Below the pieces are notes generated by a model. It was given only the letters and a program-made list of their open reading frames with translations. It was not told the DNA's origin and ran no database searches. From Micromonospora sp. MP36 (lineage in GTDB: Bacteria > Actinomycetota > Actinomycetes > Mycobacteriales > Micromonosporaceae): 40,150 nucleotides of DNA. Positions 1 to 8,980 of the stretch are shown here, in pieces. The translations under genes and the position numbers were made by a program. The number at the start of each line of letters is the position of its first letter. Positions within the stretch are counted from its first letter, which is position 1. The stretch covers positions 1 to 40,150 of the forward strand of contig NZ_VSFA01000067.1 in assembly GCF_008119785.1 (NCBI RefSeq). Direction: 5' to 3'.

Positions 1-31
1 GCAATGAGCAAGAAGTAGGAAGCAGAAACGC

Positions 32-1522
32 ATGTCGCTACTCACCCGACGGCGCCTGCTCCGGCACGCCGCCCACTCCGCGACCGCCGCCGGCGCGGTC
101 CGCACCGGGCTCGCCGGCACCACTGCGGCCGGGACCGCCGCGTCCGCCGCCGCCGGCTGCGACGACACGCCCGACACCACCCGGGAGGCGGACCCCACGC
201 CCGGGTCGCTGCGCTTCCCGCCCGGCTTCGGCTGGGGCGCGGCCACCTCGGCCTACCAGATCGAGGGCGCCGCCAAGGAGGACGGCCGGGGCGAGTCGAT
301 CTGGGACACCTTCAGCCACACCCCGGGACGGATCCGCAACGGCGACACCGGCGACGTCGCCGCCGACCACTACCACCGCTACGCCCAGGACCTGGACCTC
401 ATGCGCGACCTCGGGCTGCGCAGCTACCGGTTCTCCATCTCCTGGTCACGCATCCAGGCCGACGGCTCCGGCCGACCCAACCAGCGCGGCCTCGACTTCT
501 ACCACCGCCTCGTGGACGGGCTGCACGAACGTGGCATCGCCCCGATGGCCACCCTGTTCCACTGGGACCTCCCGCAGGCCCTGCAGGACGCCGGCGGCTG
601 GGAGAACCGCGACACCGCCGAACGCTTCGGCGCGTACGCGGACATCGTCTTCCGCGCCCTCGGCGACCGCGTGCCGGCCTGGCTGACCATCAACGAGCCG
701 AAGACCGTCGTGCAGAACGGCTACCTGACGGGGCACCACGCCCCCGGCCGGCAGGACCCGGACGCCGCGTACCTAGTCGCCCACCACCTCCAGCTCGCCC
801 ACGGCCTCGCCGTACGCGCGCTGCGCGCCGCCGGCGTCGACGGGCGGATCGGCCCGGCGCTCAACCTGCACCCCTGCTACCCGGCCGACGACACCGCCGA
901 GACGGCGGCCGCGACCCGGCTCTACGACGGCTACGAGAACCGGCTCTACCTGGACCCGGTGCTCAATGGCGCCTACCCGCAGGACGTGCTGGCCGACCTG
1001 GGCGCGGACAGCCGGATGGTACGGGGCATCCGCGACGGCGACCTCGCGGTGATCGCCAGCCCGGTGGACCTGCTCGCGGTGCAGTACTACACGCCCATCT
1101 ACGTCACCGGCCAGGGCACGACGGTGCGGAGGTGGCCAACCTCCGAGGCGGAGTGGCAGCAGCTTTACCCGCAGGGGATGTACGACATCCTCACCCGGGT
1201 CACCCGCGACTACGGGCCGATCCCGCTCACCGTCACCGAGAACGGGCTGCCCTGCCCGGACACCCTCGCACCCGACGGCACGGTCGACGACGCCGCCCGG
1301 ATCGACTTCCTCCGCGACCACCTCGCCGCCGCCCACCGGGCGATCCGCGACGGCGTGCCGCTGGAGAGCTACCACGTCTGGTCGCTGCTGGACAACTTCG
1401 AGTGGGCCGAGGGATACGACCAGCGCTGGGGACTGGTCTACGTGGACTACCCGACGCAGCGCCGGGTGCTCAAGCGCAGCGCCCACTGGTACCGCACGGT
1501 GATCCACGACAACGGCCTCTAG
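32..1522 (+). CDS. Exported GH1 family beta-glucosidase
   Basis: This is a family 1 glycoside hydrolase, expected to split beta-linked glucosides by the retaining mechanism. The acid/base Glu222 lies in TINEP and the nucleophile Glu403 in TENG, and the C-terminal WSLLDNFEW sugar-binding segment is intact, so the enzyme looks active. Length (496 residues) is normal for the family plus an N-terminal extension of about 55 residues. That extension starts TRRRLLRHA, a twin-arginine-like motif, then an Ala/Thr-rich stretch ending AAAGC, which resembles a lipobox with Cys43. I infer Tat export, possibly as a lipoprotein; the hydrophobic region is weak, so this is not certain. An AGGA box lies about 10 nt before the ATG. 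The next gene is a regulator 39 nt downstream with no clear functional link. Confidence 0.9.
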   Translation: MSLLTRRRLLRHAAHSATAAGAVRTGLAGTTAAGTAASAAAGCDDTPDTTREADPTPGSLRFPPGFGWGAATSAYQIEGAAKEDGRGESIWDTFSHTPGRIRNGDTGDVAADHYHRYAQDLDLMRDLGLRSYRFSISWSRIQADGSGRPNQRGLDFYHRLVDGLHERGIAPMATLFHWDLPQALQDAGGWENRDTAERFGAYADIVFRALGDRVPAWLTINEPKTVVQNGYLTGHHAPGRQDPDAAYLVAHHLQLAHGLAVRALRAAGVDGRIGPALNLHPCYPADDTAETAAATRLYDGYENRLYLDPVLNGAYPQDVLADLGADSRMVRGIRDGDLAVIASPVDLLAVQYYTPIYVTGQGTTVRRWPTSEAEWQQLYPQGMYDILTRVTRDYGPIPLTVTENGLPCPDTLAPDGTVDDAARIDFLRDHLAAAHRAIRDGVPLESYHVWSLLDNFEWAEGYDQRWGLVYVDYPTQRRVLKRSAHWYRTVIHDNGL

Positions 1523-1561
1523 AAGCGAGCCGACACCTCGTATCAGCGCCGTGACGAGCGG

Positions 1562-2374
1562 ATGATGGCTGCTGTGAGCCACGTGCACTCCGTACCGGTG
1601 CTGGTCGATCCCGAGCCGTGCGAAACATTCGTCAGCCTCCCGCATCCGCGACTGCGCCCGTATGTCGTGGGCTACGCGGGCTTCCGTTCCGGTTCGGGGG
1701 CAGCCGTCCGGCACCGCGTCCTGCCGATGAACCTGACCACGATGATCGTCGACTTCGCCGGGCCGAGCAGGGTGATCACCGGACCCCGCAGTGGCCCCGT
1801 CATCCACGAGCAGACCGCGTGGGGAGACGGCGTCTCCATCGGCTTGACGCCGGCCGGGACCACCGCCCTCCTCGGCATACCGATGCGGGAGTTAGCCGGC
1901 GGCACCTTCCAACTGGCGGATCTCCTCGGCCACCGGGAGGCGGAGTTGGCCGAGCGGCTGGGGGAGGCACCGGACCGGCCGACATGGTTCGCGGTGCTGG
2001 ACGACTACTTGACCGCTCGGCTCGCCGCCGACCGGCAGCCGGACCGGCTGACGATGCACGCCTGGTGGCGACTCCAGCGATCCGCGAATCGGCTCCGGAT
2101 CAGCACGTTGGCCGACGAGCTCGGCGTCAGCCGACGCAACCTTGAGCTCCGGTTCCAACGGCAGATCGGCCTGTCGCCCGGCACCGTCGCCAGGATCGCC
2201 CGCTTTCAGCGCGCCGTACACCTGCTCACCCAGTCCGCTGGCCTGCCGCGGACGGCGGTCGACTGCGGGTACGCCGACCAGCCGCACTTCAACCGGGAGA
2301 TCCGCGCCATGTCCGGCCTGACGCCCACCGAGCTGTGCGCATTCTTTCAATACCGCGAGCGCGTCCCCGAATAG
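1562..2374 (+). CDS. AraC family transcriptional regulator
   Basis: The protein has 270 residues. About 160 N-terminal residues form a sensory region of the DUF6597 type (LPHPRLRPYVVGYAGF near the start), and a two-helix-turn-helix AraC domain fills roughly residues 170-265 (STLADELGVSRRNLELRFQRQIGLSP, then AVDCGYADQPHFNREIRAMSGLTP). It is a DNA-binding activator or repressor. It ends 10 nt before an SDR gene on the same strand, so the two are probably co-transcribed and the SDR enzyme or its substrate may be connected with the signal. Several starts are possible (ATG at 1562 or 1565, GTG at 1574); none has a strong ribosome site, so the first few residues are uncertain. The ligand cannot be told from sequence. 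Confidence 0.85.
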   Translation: MMAAVSHVHSVPVLVDPEPCETFVSLPHPRLRPYVVGYAGFRSGSGAAVRHRVLPMNLTTMIVDFAGPSRVITGPRSGPVIHEQTAWGDGVSIGLTPAGTTALLGIPMRELAGGTFQLADLLGHREAELAERLGEAPDRPTWFAVLDDYLTARLAADRQPDRLTMHAWWRLQRSANRLRISTLADELGVSRRNLELRFQRQIGLSPGTVARIARFQRAVHLLTQSAGLPRTAVDCGYADQPHFNREIRAMSGLTPTELCAFFQYRERVPE

Positions 2375-2384
2375 CGTCCCCGGC

Positions 2385-3104
2385 ATGAGGCTCACCGGTA
2401 AGACAGCACTCGTGACCGGCGGTTCGCGGGGGATCGGCCGGGCGATCGTGCAGCGACTCGCCCGCGAAGGCGCAACGGTCGTGTTCACGTACAAGGAGAA
2501 CAAGATGGCGGCCGATGACCTCGTCAGCCAACTCGCCGGCACGACCGCCGTCCGCGCCGACCAGGAAGAACTCACCAGCATCTCGGCGATGTTCCAACCG
2601 GTTCGCGACGGCCTGGACATCCTCGTCAACAACGCCGCCATCAACCCACGAATGTTGATCGCCGACCTGACCGAGGACGAGCTCGACCGGGTCTTGACGG
2701 TCAACACCAAATTCCCCGTGCTGGCCATGCGCGAGGCGGCGCCGCTGCTGCGCGACAACGGCCGCATCATCAACATCTCCACCCTCAACACGGTGGTGCC
2801 GGCGCCCGGCCACTCCCTCTACTGTGCCAGCAAGGCCGCGCTCGAACAGTTCACCGCGGTCGCCGCCCGAGAGTTCGGCGGCCGTGGCATCACGGTCAAC
2901 ACGATCTCGCCGGGCGCGACCGAGACCGACCTGCTGCGTGCCGCCAACCCCCCGGAGGCCCTGGCCCAAACCGTCGCCCTCACCGCGTTGCAACGGCTCG
3001 GCCAGCCCGACGACATCGCGGCCGTGGTCGCCTTCCTCGCCGGCCCCGACGCGCAGTGGATCACTGGTCAGAACATCCGCGCAACGGGCGGCCTGCTCCT
3101 GTGA
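2385..3104 (+). CDS. SDR family NAD(P)-dependent oxidoreductase
   Basis: A classical short-chain dehydrogenase/reductase of 239 residues. The dinucleotide-binding motif TGGSRGIG is at residues 11-18, NNAA sits at the position of the usual NNAG, the catalytic pair is Tyr146/Lys150 (YCASK), and the family's PG motif is in TISPGATETD. The glycine pattern followed by a basic residue suggests NADPH preference, which is an inference. The substrate is unknown; the closest general type is the FabG-like 3-oxoacyl reductase group, but many such proteins act on other carbonyls. The gene follows the AraC gene by 10 nt. A TAGCGT box ends 7 nt before the ATG, so an additional leaderless transcript is possible. 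Confidence 0.88.
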   Translation: MRLTGKTALVTGGSRGIGRAIVQRLAREGATVVFTYKENKMAADDLVSQLAGTTAVRADQEELTSISAMFQPVRDGLDILVNNAAINPRMLIADLTEDELDRVLTVNTKFPVLAMREAAPLLRDNGRIINISTLNTVVPAPGHSLYCASKAALEQFTAVAAREFGGRGITVNTISPGATETDLLRAANPPEALAQTVALTALQRLGQPDDIAAVVAFLAGPDAQWITGQNIRATGGLLL

Positions 3105-3191
3105 GCCTGACGCCGACGCGAAGCCCTGCGCATCGGGGGCCAACGCCCCCGTCACGTACCGCGATGCCCGATCGGCGGCCCAGATCCGGAC

Positions 3192-3255
3192 GTGCTTGTA
3201 CCCGGCGATCCGGGCGGCCCGGCTCGCGCCGACGGAGGCGCTCGCCTCGCCCTGA
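3192..3255 (+). pseudogene. C-terminal tail of an FtsX/MacB-type ABC permease (remnant)
   Basis: Reading the + strand gives about 20 residues ending in a stop: TCLYPAIRAARLAPTEALAS. YPA-x-RAARLxPxEAL is the usual end of FtsX/MacB family ABC permeases, just after their last membrane segment. Nothing upstream in this frame resembles the rest of such a protein, so only the 3-prime scrap seems to remain, inserted between the SDR gene and the terminator-like hairpin at 3268-3294, which may have been its own terminator. The match is short, so confidence is moderate. Confidence 0.45.
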
Positions 3256-3267
3256 CCGGCGAAGGCT

Positions 3268-3294
3268 CTGCCCCGCGGCTGTGCCGCGGGGCAG
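3268..3294. terminator. Strong hairpin between convergent genes
   Basis: A perfect 11-bp inverted repeat (ctgccccgcgg / ccgcggggcag) with a 5-nt loop lies between the + strand SDR region and the end of the - strand protease gene at 3336. There is no U-run, as is common in actinomycetes. It could stop transcription from both sides. A smaller hairpin (cgggggc-caac-gcccccg, 3134-3151) lies closer to the SDR stop. Confidence 0.65.
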
Positions 3295-3335
3295 GGCCGA
3301 CCGGATCGGTCAACCGCCGTGCGCTCGGCGATCGG

Positions 3336-6300
3336 TCAGAAGCATGCGGTCTCGTTGATGAACGGGATGATTCCCCGGGCTGGGTACCGGGCGAACTTGC
3401 CGTAGATGCCGTTCATGTAGGTGAGATCGCCCTGGCCCCATACCTGGACCTTGTACATCCGCTGCGGGTTCATCCGGTACTGGAAGCTGATGCCGCCGCC
3501 GGTGGCCGGGCCGGTCTCATAGGCCAATGTGTCGTGCGCAACCACATAGCCCTCGGTGCAGTCGATGATGAGATACCAGAAGATGCCGGAGAGCAGCGTC
3601 TTGCCGTTGTTGGTGTGCCAGTCCCCGTTCAGCCGGAGGTAGTCGCCGTCCCGGGTGCCCCGCACCGAGGCGGTGACGTCGTAGCGCTGGATCGGGTCGA
3701 ACCCCTGGTAGTCGTTGAAGATCCAGCTGCTGGTCACCGACGCCGAAGCGGCTGTTCCGTCCGCCCAGCGGGGCATGACGCTGATGATGTTCGACGGGCT
3801 GCTCTCGCCGGCCACGTTGATCGCTGTGATCTTGAAGTTGTACACGTGCCCGTTGGCCAGGTAACGGGCGGTGAGCGACGTCCCGCTGACCGGGTAGGGC
3901 AGCTTCTCCCACCAGCCGTTGAGGCTGGCGTCGCGCTGGTAGACGTTGTACAGCACGTTCGGGGTTGGGCTGGCCGACCAGGTCAGCTTGACCTGGCTGT
4001 CCCCGGCGGTTCCCCGCAGGTTCGTCGGCGGCTGCGGGAACGGTGGCATCGGCCGCGCGCTGTCGGTGTTCGAGGCGGCGCTGGTCCCGGCGAGGTTGGT
4101 GGCCCGCACTCGGAACTCGTAGGTGACGCCGTTGGTGAGGTACTTGACGGTGAACGAGCAGCAGGTGGTGACCGGGTATTCCAGCCGGATCCAGGAGCCG
4201 CCGGCCTTGCGGTACTCGATCCAGTAGTACACGTTCCGCGTCGGGCTCGCCGACCAGGTCAGCTTGACCTTTCCGTCGCCCGCCGCGGTCGCCGACAGGT
4301 TCGACGGCGGCTGCGGGAACGGCGGCATCGGCCGGGCGCTGTCGGTGTTCGAGGGGCTGCTGTCCCCGGCGACGTTGGTGGCGCGGGCCCGGAACTCGTA
4401 CGTGGTGCCGTTGTTCAGGTAGCCAACGGTGAACGTGCAGCAGGTGCTGAGCGGGTATTTTAACCGGGTCCAGGAGCCGCCGGCCTTGCGGTACTCGATC
4501 CAGTAGTACACGTTCGGCGTGGGGCTCGCCGACCAGGCGAGTCTGACCTCGCCGTCACCGGCGGTGGCCCGCAGGTTCGTCGGCGGCTGCGGGAACGGAG
4601 GCATCGGCTTGGCGGTGGCCACGTTCGACGGTTTGCTCTCCCCGCCGGCGTTCGTCGCGGCCACCTTGAACTCGTAGGTGTCGCCGTTGGTCAGGTACTG
4701 GGCGGTGAAGGTGCAGCAGGAGCCGACGGGGTAGGGCAGTTTCTGCCAGGACTGCCCCTTCGTGGTGTCCCGCAGGTAGACGACGTAGTCGACCCCGGCG
4801 GTGGGGCTGGCGGTCCAGGTGAGCCGGACGGCGCCGTCGCCGGGGGTCGCGTTCAGGTTCGTCGGGGGCTGCGGCGCGATGCCGACCGCGGTGGCCCGAG
4901 CCGTCGCCGATGCCGGCCCCTCGCCTGCGACGTTGGTGGCGCTGACCTTGAATTCGTAGACGTGCTGGTTGGTCAGGTATTGCCAGGTCGCCTCGGTGCG
5001 GTCGGTGGGGTACTGCGACTTGCGGAAGGTGGTCTCGCCCGCCGTCACGTCGCGCCAGTACACCCAGTAGAGGACGTTCGGCCCGGGTGCGTCCCAGGAC
5101 AGCGCGATCTCCAGGCTGCCGGCGGCGCTGGCCCGCAGGTTGGTGGGCGCCTTCGGCAGCGCGACCTGGCTCTTGGCCTGCGCCGGGTCGGACGCCGGGC
5201 CCTCGCCGGCCAGGTTCTCGCCGGTCACCTTGAACTCGTACACGTGCTGGTGGGTGAGGAAGCCCCAGGTCGCGGTCGTGGCGTCGGTCGGCACGTCGCT
5301 GCGCCGGAACGACGTTTCCCCGGCGGTCACGTCCCGCCAGTAGACCCGGTAGTAGAGGTCTGGTCCGGGAGCGTCCCAGGTCAGGGTGATCTCCCCGGTC
5401 GGCAGCGGTTGCAGGCGCAGGTTGGTGGGCTTGCCCGGCTTGGCGGGCATGGGCTTGACCCGGACGACGTTGCTCGCGACGCTCTCCGAACCCCGGGTCG
5501 CGGTCACCTTGAACTCGTAGTCGTGGCCGTTGGTCAGGAACTGCGCGGGCATCGTGCAGCAGTCGCTGATCGGCAGGGGGAGCTGCTGCCACTCCTCGTT
5601 CTCGGTGGCGTCTCGCTGGTAGACCCAGTACCAGACGTCGGGGGTGGGCGACGGGTCCCAGGTCAGAGTGGCCCGCCCGTCGCCCGGCGCGGCTCGCAGG
5701 TTGGTCGGCGGTGCCGGCGCGTCGAAGAACACGGTCGCGCTCGCCGGCGCCGACGCCGGGCCCTCCCCGCCCCGGTTGGTGGCGCTGACCTTGAACTCGT
5801 ACGTGTGGCCGTGGACGAGGAAGCCTGCCTCCATCTGGCAGCACTCGGTGATCGGCAGCGGCAGCTTGGTGAACTCCTGCTCGTCGGCGGTGACGTCGCG
5901 CTGGTAGACCCAGTACCAGACGTCCGGCTGCGGCTCCGTCCAGGTCAGCTTGATCGTGCCGTTGCCCTGGGCGGTCGCGGTCAGCCCGCCCGGGGCGGGC
6001 GGCGGGGCGATGGTCGACTTCGCGGTGGCGACGTTCGACGGCGGGCTGACCGCCATGGTGTTCACGGCGGCCACGGTGAACTCGTAGGTGTGCCCGGGCA
6101 CGAGGTTCTTCGCGACCGCGGTGGTGCCGCTGTACACGTCGGTGTCCCACGGGGTGAGGTCCGGCTGCCCGGCGGTCACGTCCCGCTGCGAGACCCGGTA
6201 GCTGACCCCGTCGGCGTCGACCGGCTGCCAGGCCAGGTTGATGGTGCCGTCGTCGGCCGGGCTGGCGGTCAGGCCGGTGGGCGCCTCGGCCAGCGGCGGC

Positions 6301-8888
6301 GCCACCCGCAGCAGCCGGTTGGGCGTACCCACACCGGGATCCGTGACCACGCCCTGCTCGGCCTGGCCGATGAGCGCGTCGGCCACCTGCTTGGGCTGGT
6401 AGGTCCGGTGCGCCTGCAGCACCAGCGCGGCAGCGCCGGCCACGTGCGGCGCGGCCGCCGACGTACCGCTGCCCGTGCTCGGGCCGTCGTCCTGCGTGTG
6501 CCCGGCGGACGTGATGTTCGCGCCGGGGGCGAAGAGGTCGACGCAGGATCCGAAGTTGCTGTCCGGCCACCGCCGGTCCCCCTGCTGGGTGGCTGCGACG
6601 GTGATTACCTCGGGGATGCTCGCGGGTATCCTGTCGCAGCTGTCCTCGCCCTGGTTGCCGGCGGCGGCGACCACCGTGACGTTCTTCTGCACCGCCTCCC
6701 GCACGGCCTTGGCAAGGCTGTCCCGGTCGCGGGAGGGCCGCCGCACGGACAGGCTCATGTTCATCACGGCGGGTTGGGACGCGTTCTCGACGACCCAGTT
6801 CACGCCGGCGGTGATCCGGGCCACGCTGTACTCGGGAAGCTCCCTGCAACCGACCTGTACGTCCACCACCTCGGACTGCTTGGCCACCCCGTAGGAGGAT
6901 CCGCCGGCGATGCCGGCGGCGTGGGTGCCGTGCGCGGCGCACAGGTCGGGATCGGGCCGAGGCAGGACGCTGAAGCCGTGCTCGGCCCGGCCGCCGAAGT
7001 CCTCGTGGGTGATGCGGACACCGGTGTCCACGACGTAGACGTTCACCCCGGCGCCGGTCGACGGATAGACGTACCTGCCGTCGGGCGTGCCGTCGATCCG
7101 GTCCAGGCCCCAGGACGGTGGGGACTGCTGGACCCCGCCGGTGGTGGCCCCGTCGAGCTCGGCCTGCTGGTCCTCCTCGACCGCCTCGACCGCCGGGTCG
7201 GTGGCGAGCTGGCGGGCCTGGGCGTCGGTCAGGCCGGTCATCGAGAACCCGCCGAGGACGGCCGAGTAGACCGACTCCAGCGTGCCGCCGTAGCGGGCGA
7301 CCAGGCGGCCGGCGATCTCCCGGATGCCGTACTCACCGGCTGCGGCGTTGTCGCGCAGGTCCACCAGGTACGACCCGGCGATGGCGGTGCCCTCCGGCGC
7401 GGTCTGGAAGGTGCCCTCCTGGGTCGGGCCGCCCCGGGCGGTGACCGCCACCGGAGCCGACCGGGCGCTCTCCCCGTTGGCGTTCACCGCGGCGATGGAG
7501 AACTCGTAGAGGTGGCCGTCGACCAGACCCGCGTCGGTGAAGGATGGTGCCGGCAGGTCGTTCGGCAGCCGCACGGGGTGGCTCTGGCCGTACGAGACGT
7601 CGCGCCGGTAGACCCGGTAGGCGGTGGCGCCGGCCGAGGCGGTCCAGGTGAGCTGGGCGTTGCGCTGCTCGTCGGCGGTGACGGCCAGCCCGGCCGGGAC
7701 CGGCGGCAGGGTCGCCGGGTCGGGTGCCGGGCGCGGCCAGTCCACCTCCACGAACCGGGGCCGGTAGAGGCCGGCGTCGGTCTGGTTGTCGCCGGCGGCG
7801 AGGCTGTTGAGGTTGTACGAGACGAGCAGCTTCCCGGACCGGGCCAGCTCCGGGTGGAAGCGGGCGTCGTAAACGATGATCTCCCGGCCCGGCTGCGGCT
7901 CGGGCGCCCGGAACAGGTGGACCGGGCCGGTGAACGGGCCGGTGGGCGAGGGGGCCGTGTAGGCCACCACCTCAGAGTTGAACACCAGGTTGCCGTCCAC
8001 GGTGATCAGGACGTACTCGCCGCCGACCTTCTGCACGCCGAACGCGGTGGTCACTCCCCCCATCAGCCGCCCGGCGTCGGACTCGCGGTCCGACCAGCCG
8101 GTGCCCGTCCAGAACTGCCAGGCGCCGGCGAGCTGCCCGGCCGCGACCTTGGCCAGGTAGACGGACTTCACCGGACCGGCGTCGTTGCGCAGGCTGGTGC
8201 CGTAGACGTACGTGGTATCGCCGTCCTCGAGGATCGCCGAGCCCCAGGCGATCCGGCTGCCCAGCGGCAGCGGCGTCAGCGAGCGCAGGGCCAGGCCCGG
8301 CAGGTCGAAGGAGGCGAGGGAGGTGCCGTCCAGCGCCACGTCGAGCGGGTGCGTCCCAGTGCGCCGGTAGTGGTTGTAGAGCACCTGCAGCGTCGTGCCC
8401 TCCACCGTGCCGTCGGCCACCCAATACCCGGCGTTGGCCGGGTCGCCGTCGCGCTCCCCGCCGACCAGCGACGCCGGCCCCTCCGCCGTACCGCCGGTGA
8501 GCGTCTCGGTGAGCGCGGCGCCGTCCTGCACCACGATCGAGTTGTGGATCATCGGTTGGAAGGCCGGCCGGGAGCCGTCGGCGTTCACCGGCCCGACGAA
8601 GGTGTCCGAGAAAAGCCACACCACCCGGCCGTCGGGGAGCTGCACCGAGGCGGTGCTGTCACCGCCGTTCCACCGGCCACTGCTGTCGCCGTACGCGGCG
8701 AAGGCCGCGTTGAGTGCGGCCGCGGACATGCCGCCGGCGGGCGGTTCGGCGGCGCGGGCGGTGGCCGCCGGGGAGAGGAGCAGGACCAGCGCCAGCGATA
8801 CGGCCAGCGCGAGGCGGCCGGTCTTACGGCGCCACCGTACGTGGTCGTGAGGGTGAATGGCTTCGGTGTGTCCCCCGGTGGTGAGCAT
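3336..8888 (-). CDS. Secreted multidomain subtilase with ten FnIII repeats
   Basis: A 1850-residue exported serine protease. From the ATG at 8888: signal peptide (basic RWRRK, long hydrophobic core, cleavage near ARA-AEPP about residue 47); a beta-propeller-like domain of DUF4185/DUF5005 type to about residue 400; one FnIII; an I9 propeptide-type domain (about 505-585); an S8 proteinase K-like domain with Asp621 (VVDTG), His656 (HGTH), Asn745 (AAGNQG) and Ser810 (GTSAAAPH); nine FnIII repeats; and a C-terminal domain of about 145 residues with two Cys, not recognised. All catalytic residues are present. The frame stays open to 9056, but that extra part overlaps the remains of a sensor kinase and precedes the signal peptide, so 8888 is preferred. 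It probably degrades protein at the surface or outside, with FnIII repeats as spacers or binding modules. No partner gene is adjacent. Confidence 0.9.
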   Translation of the reverse strand: MLTTGGHTEAIHPHDHVRWRRKTGRLALAVSLALVLLLSPAATARAAEPPAGGMSAAALNAAFAAYGDSSGRWNGGDSTASVQLPDGRVVWLFSDTFVGPVNADGSRPAFQPMIHNSIVVQDGAALTETLTGGTAEGPASLVGGERDGDPANAGYWVADGTVEGTTLQVLYNHYRRTGTHPLDVALDGTSLASFDLPGLALRSLTPLPLGSRIAWGSAILEDGDTTYVYGTSLRNDAGPVKSVYLAKVAAGQLAGAWQFWTGTGWSDRESDAGRLMGGVTTAFGVQKVGGEYVLITVDGNLVFNSEVVAYTAPSPTGPFTGPVHLFRAPEPQPGREIIVYDARFHPELARSGKLLVSYNLNSLAAGDNQTDAGLYRPRFVEVDWPRPAPDPATLPPVPAGLAVTADEQRNAQLTWTASAGATAYRVYRRDVSYGQSHPVRLPNDLPAPSFTDAGLVDGHLYEFSIAAVNANGESARSAPVAVTARGGPTQEGTFQTAPEGTAIAGSYLVDLRDNAAAGEYGIREIAGRLVARYGGTLESVYSAVLGGFSMTGLTDAQARQLATDPAVEAVEEDQQAELDGATTGGVQQSPPSWGLDRIDGTPDGRYVYPSTGAGVNVYVVDTGVRITHEDFGGRAEHGFSVLPRPDPDLCAAHGTHAAGIAGGSSYGVAKQSEVVDVQVGCRELPEYSVARITAGVNWVVENASQPAVMNMSLSVRRPSRDRDSLAKAVREAVQKNVTVVAAAGNQGEDSCDRIPASIPEVITVAATQQGDRRWPDSNFGSCVDLFAPGANITSAGHTQDDGPSTGSGTSAAAPHVAGAAALVLQAHRTYQPKQVADALIGQAEQGVVTDPGVGTPNRLLRVAPPLAEAPTGLTASPADDGTINLAWQPVDADGVSYRVSQRDVTAGQPDLTPWDTDVYSGTTAVAKNLVPGHTYEFTVAAVNTMAVSPPSNVATAKSTIAPPPAPGGLTATAQGNGTIKLTWTEPQPDVWYWVYQRDVTADEQEFTKLPLPITECCQMEAGFLVHGHTYEFKVSATNRGGEGPASAPASATVFFDAPAPPTNLRAAPGDGRATLTWDPSPTPDVWYWVYQRDATENEEWQQLPLPISDCCTMPAQFLTNGHDYEFKVTATRGSESVASNVVRVKPMPAKPGKPTNLRLQPLPTGEITLTWDAPGPDLYYRVYWRDVTAGETSFRRSDVPTDATTATWGFLTHQHVYEFKVTGENLAGEGPASDPAQAKSQVALPKAPTNLRASAAGSLEIALSWDAPGPNVLYWVYWRDVTAGETTFRKSQYPTDRTEATWQYLTNQHVYEFKVSATNVAGEGPASATARATAVGIAPQPPTNLNATPGDGAVRLTWTASPTAGVDYVVYLRDTTKGQSWQKLPYPVGSCCTFTAQYLTNGDTYEFKVAATNAGGESKPSNVATAKPMPPFPQPPTNLRATAGDGEVRLAWSASPTPNVYYWIEYRKAGGSWTRLKYPLSTCCTFTVGYLNNGTTYEFRARATNVAGDSSPSNTDSARPMPPFPQPPSNLSATAAGDGKVKLTWSASPTRNVYYWIEYRKAGGSWIRLEYPVTTCCSFTVKYLTNGVTYEFRVRATNLAGTSAASNTDSARPMPPFPQPPTNLRGTAGDSQVKLTWSASPTPNVLYNVYQRDASLNGWWEKLPYPVSGTSLTARYLANGHVYNFKITAINVAGESSPSNIISVMPRWADGTAASASVTSSWIFNDYQGFDPIQRYDVTASVRGTRDGDYLRLNGDWHTNNGKTLLSGIFWYLIIDCTEGYVVAHDTLAYETGPATGGGISFQYRMNPQRMYKVQVWGQGDLTYMNGIYGKFARYPARGIIPFINETACF
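4026..4580 (-). repeat. Two near-identical tandem FnIII coding units
   Basis: Two successive repeats of the protease gene (4026-4304, 279 bp; 4305-4580, 276 bp) are much more alike at DNA level than the other seven downstream repeats. Both encode the YYWIEYRKAGGSW stretch and are joined by an identical PMPPFPQPP linker. This points to recent duplication or gene conversion, and makes the region prone to copy-number change or assembly collapse. Confidence 0.8.
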
Positions 8889-8980
8889 GCGGTCATGCTC
8901 ACCAGCCCGTCCTGCGATGTAAATAAGGTTATCGATACGGAGACAGTGGAAAATCTCACTGTGCACTGTGGGGGCAGCGG

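Noticed and set aside
4026..4880. Regularly spaced repeats that could suggest CRISPR
   Set aside because: Units are 276-279 bp, in frame, and encode FnIII domains.
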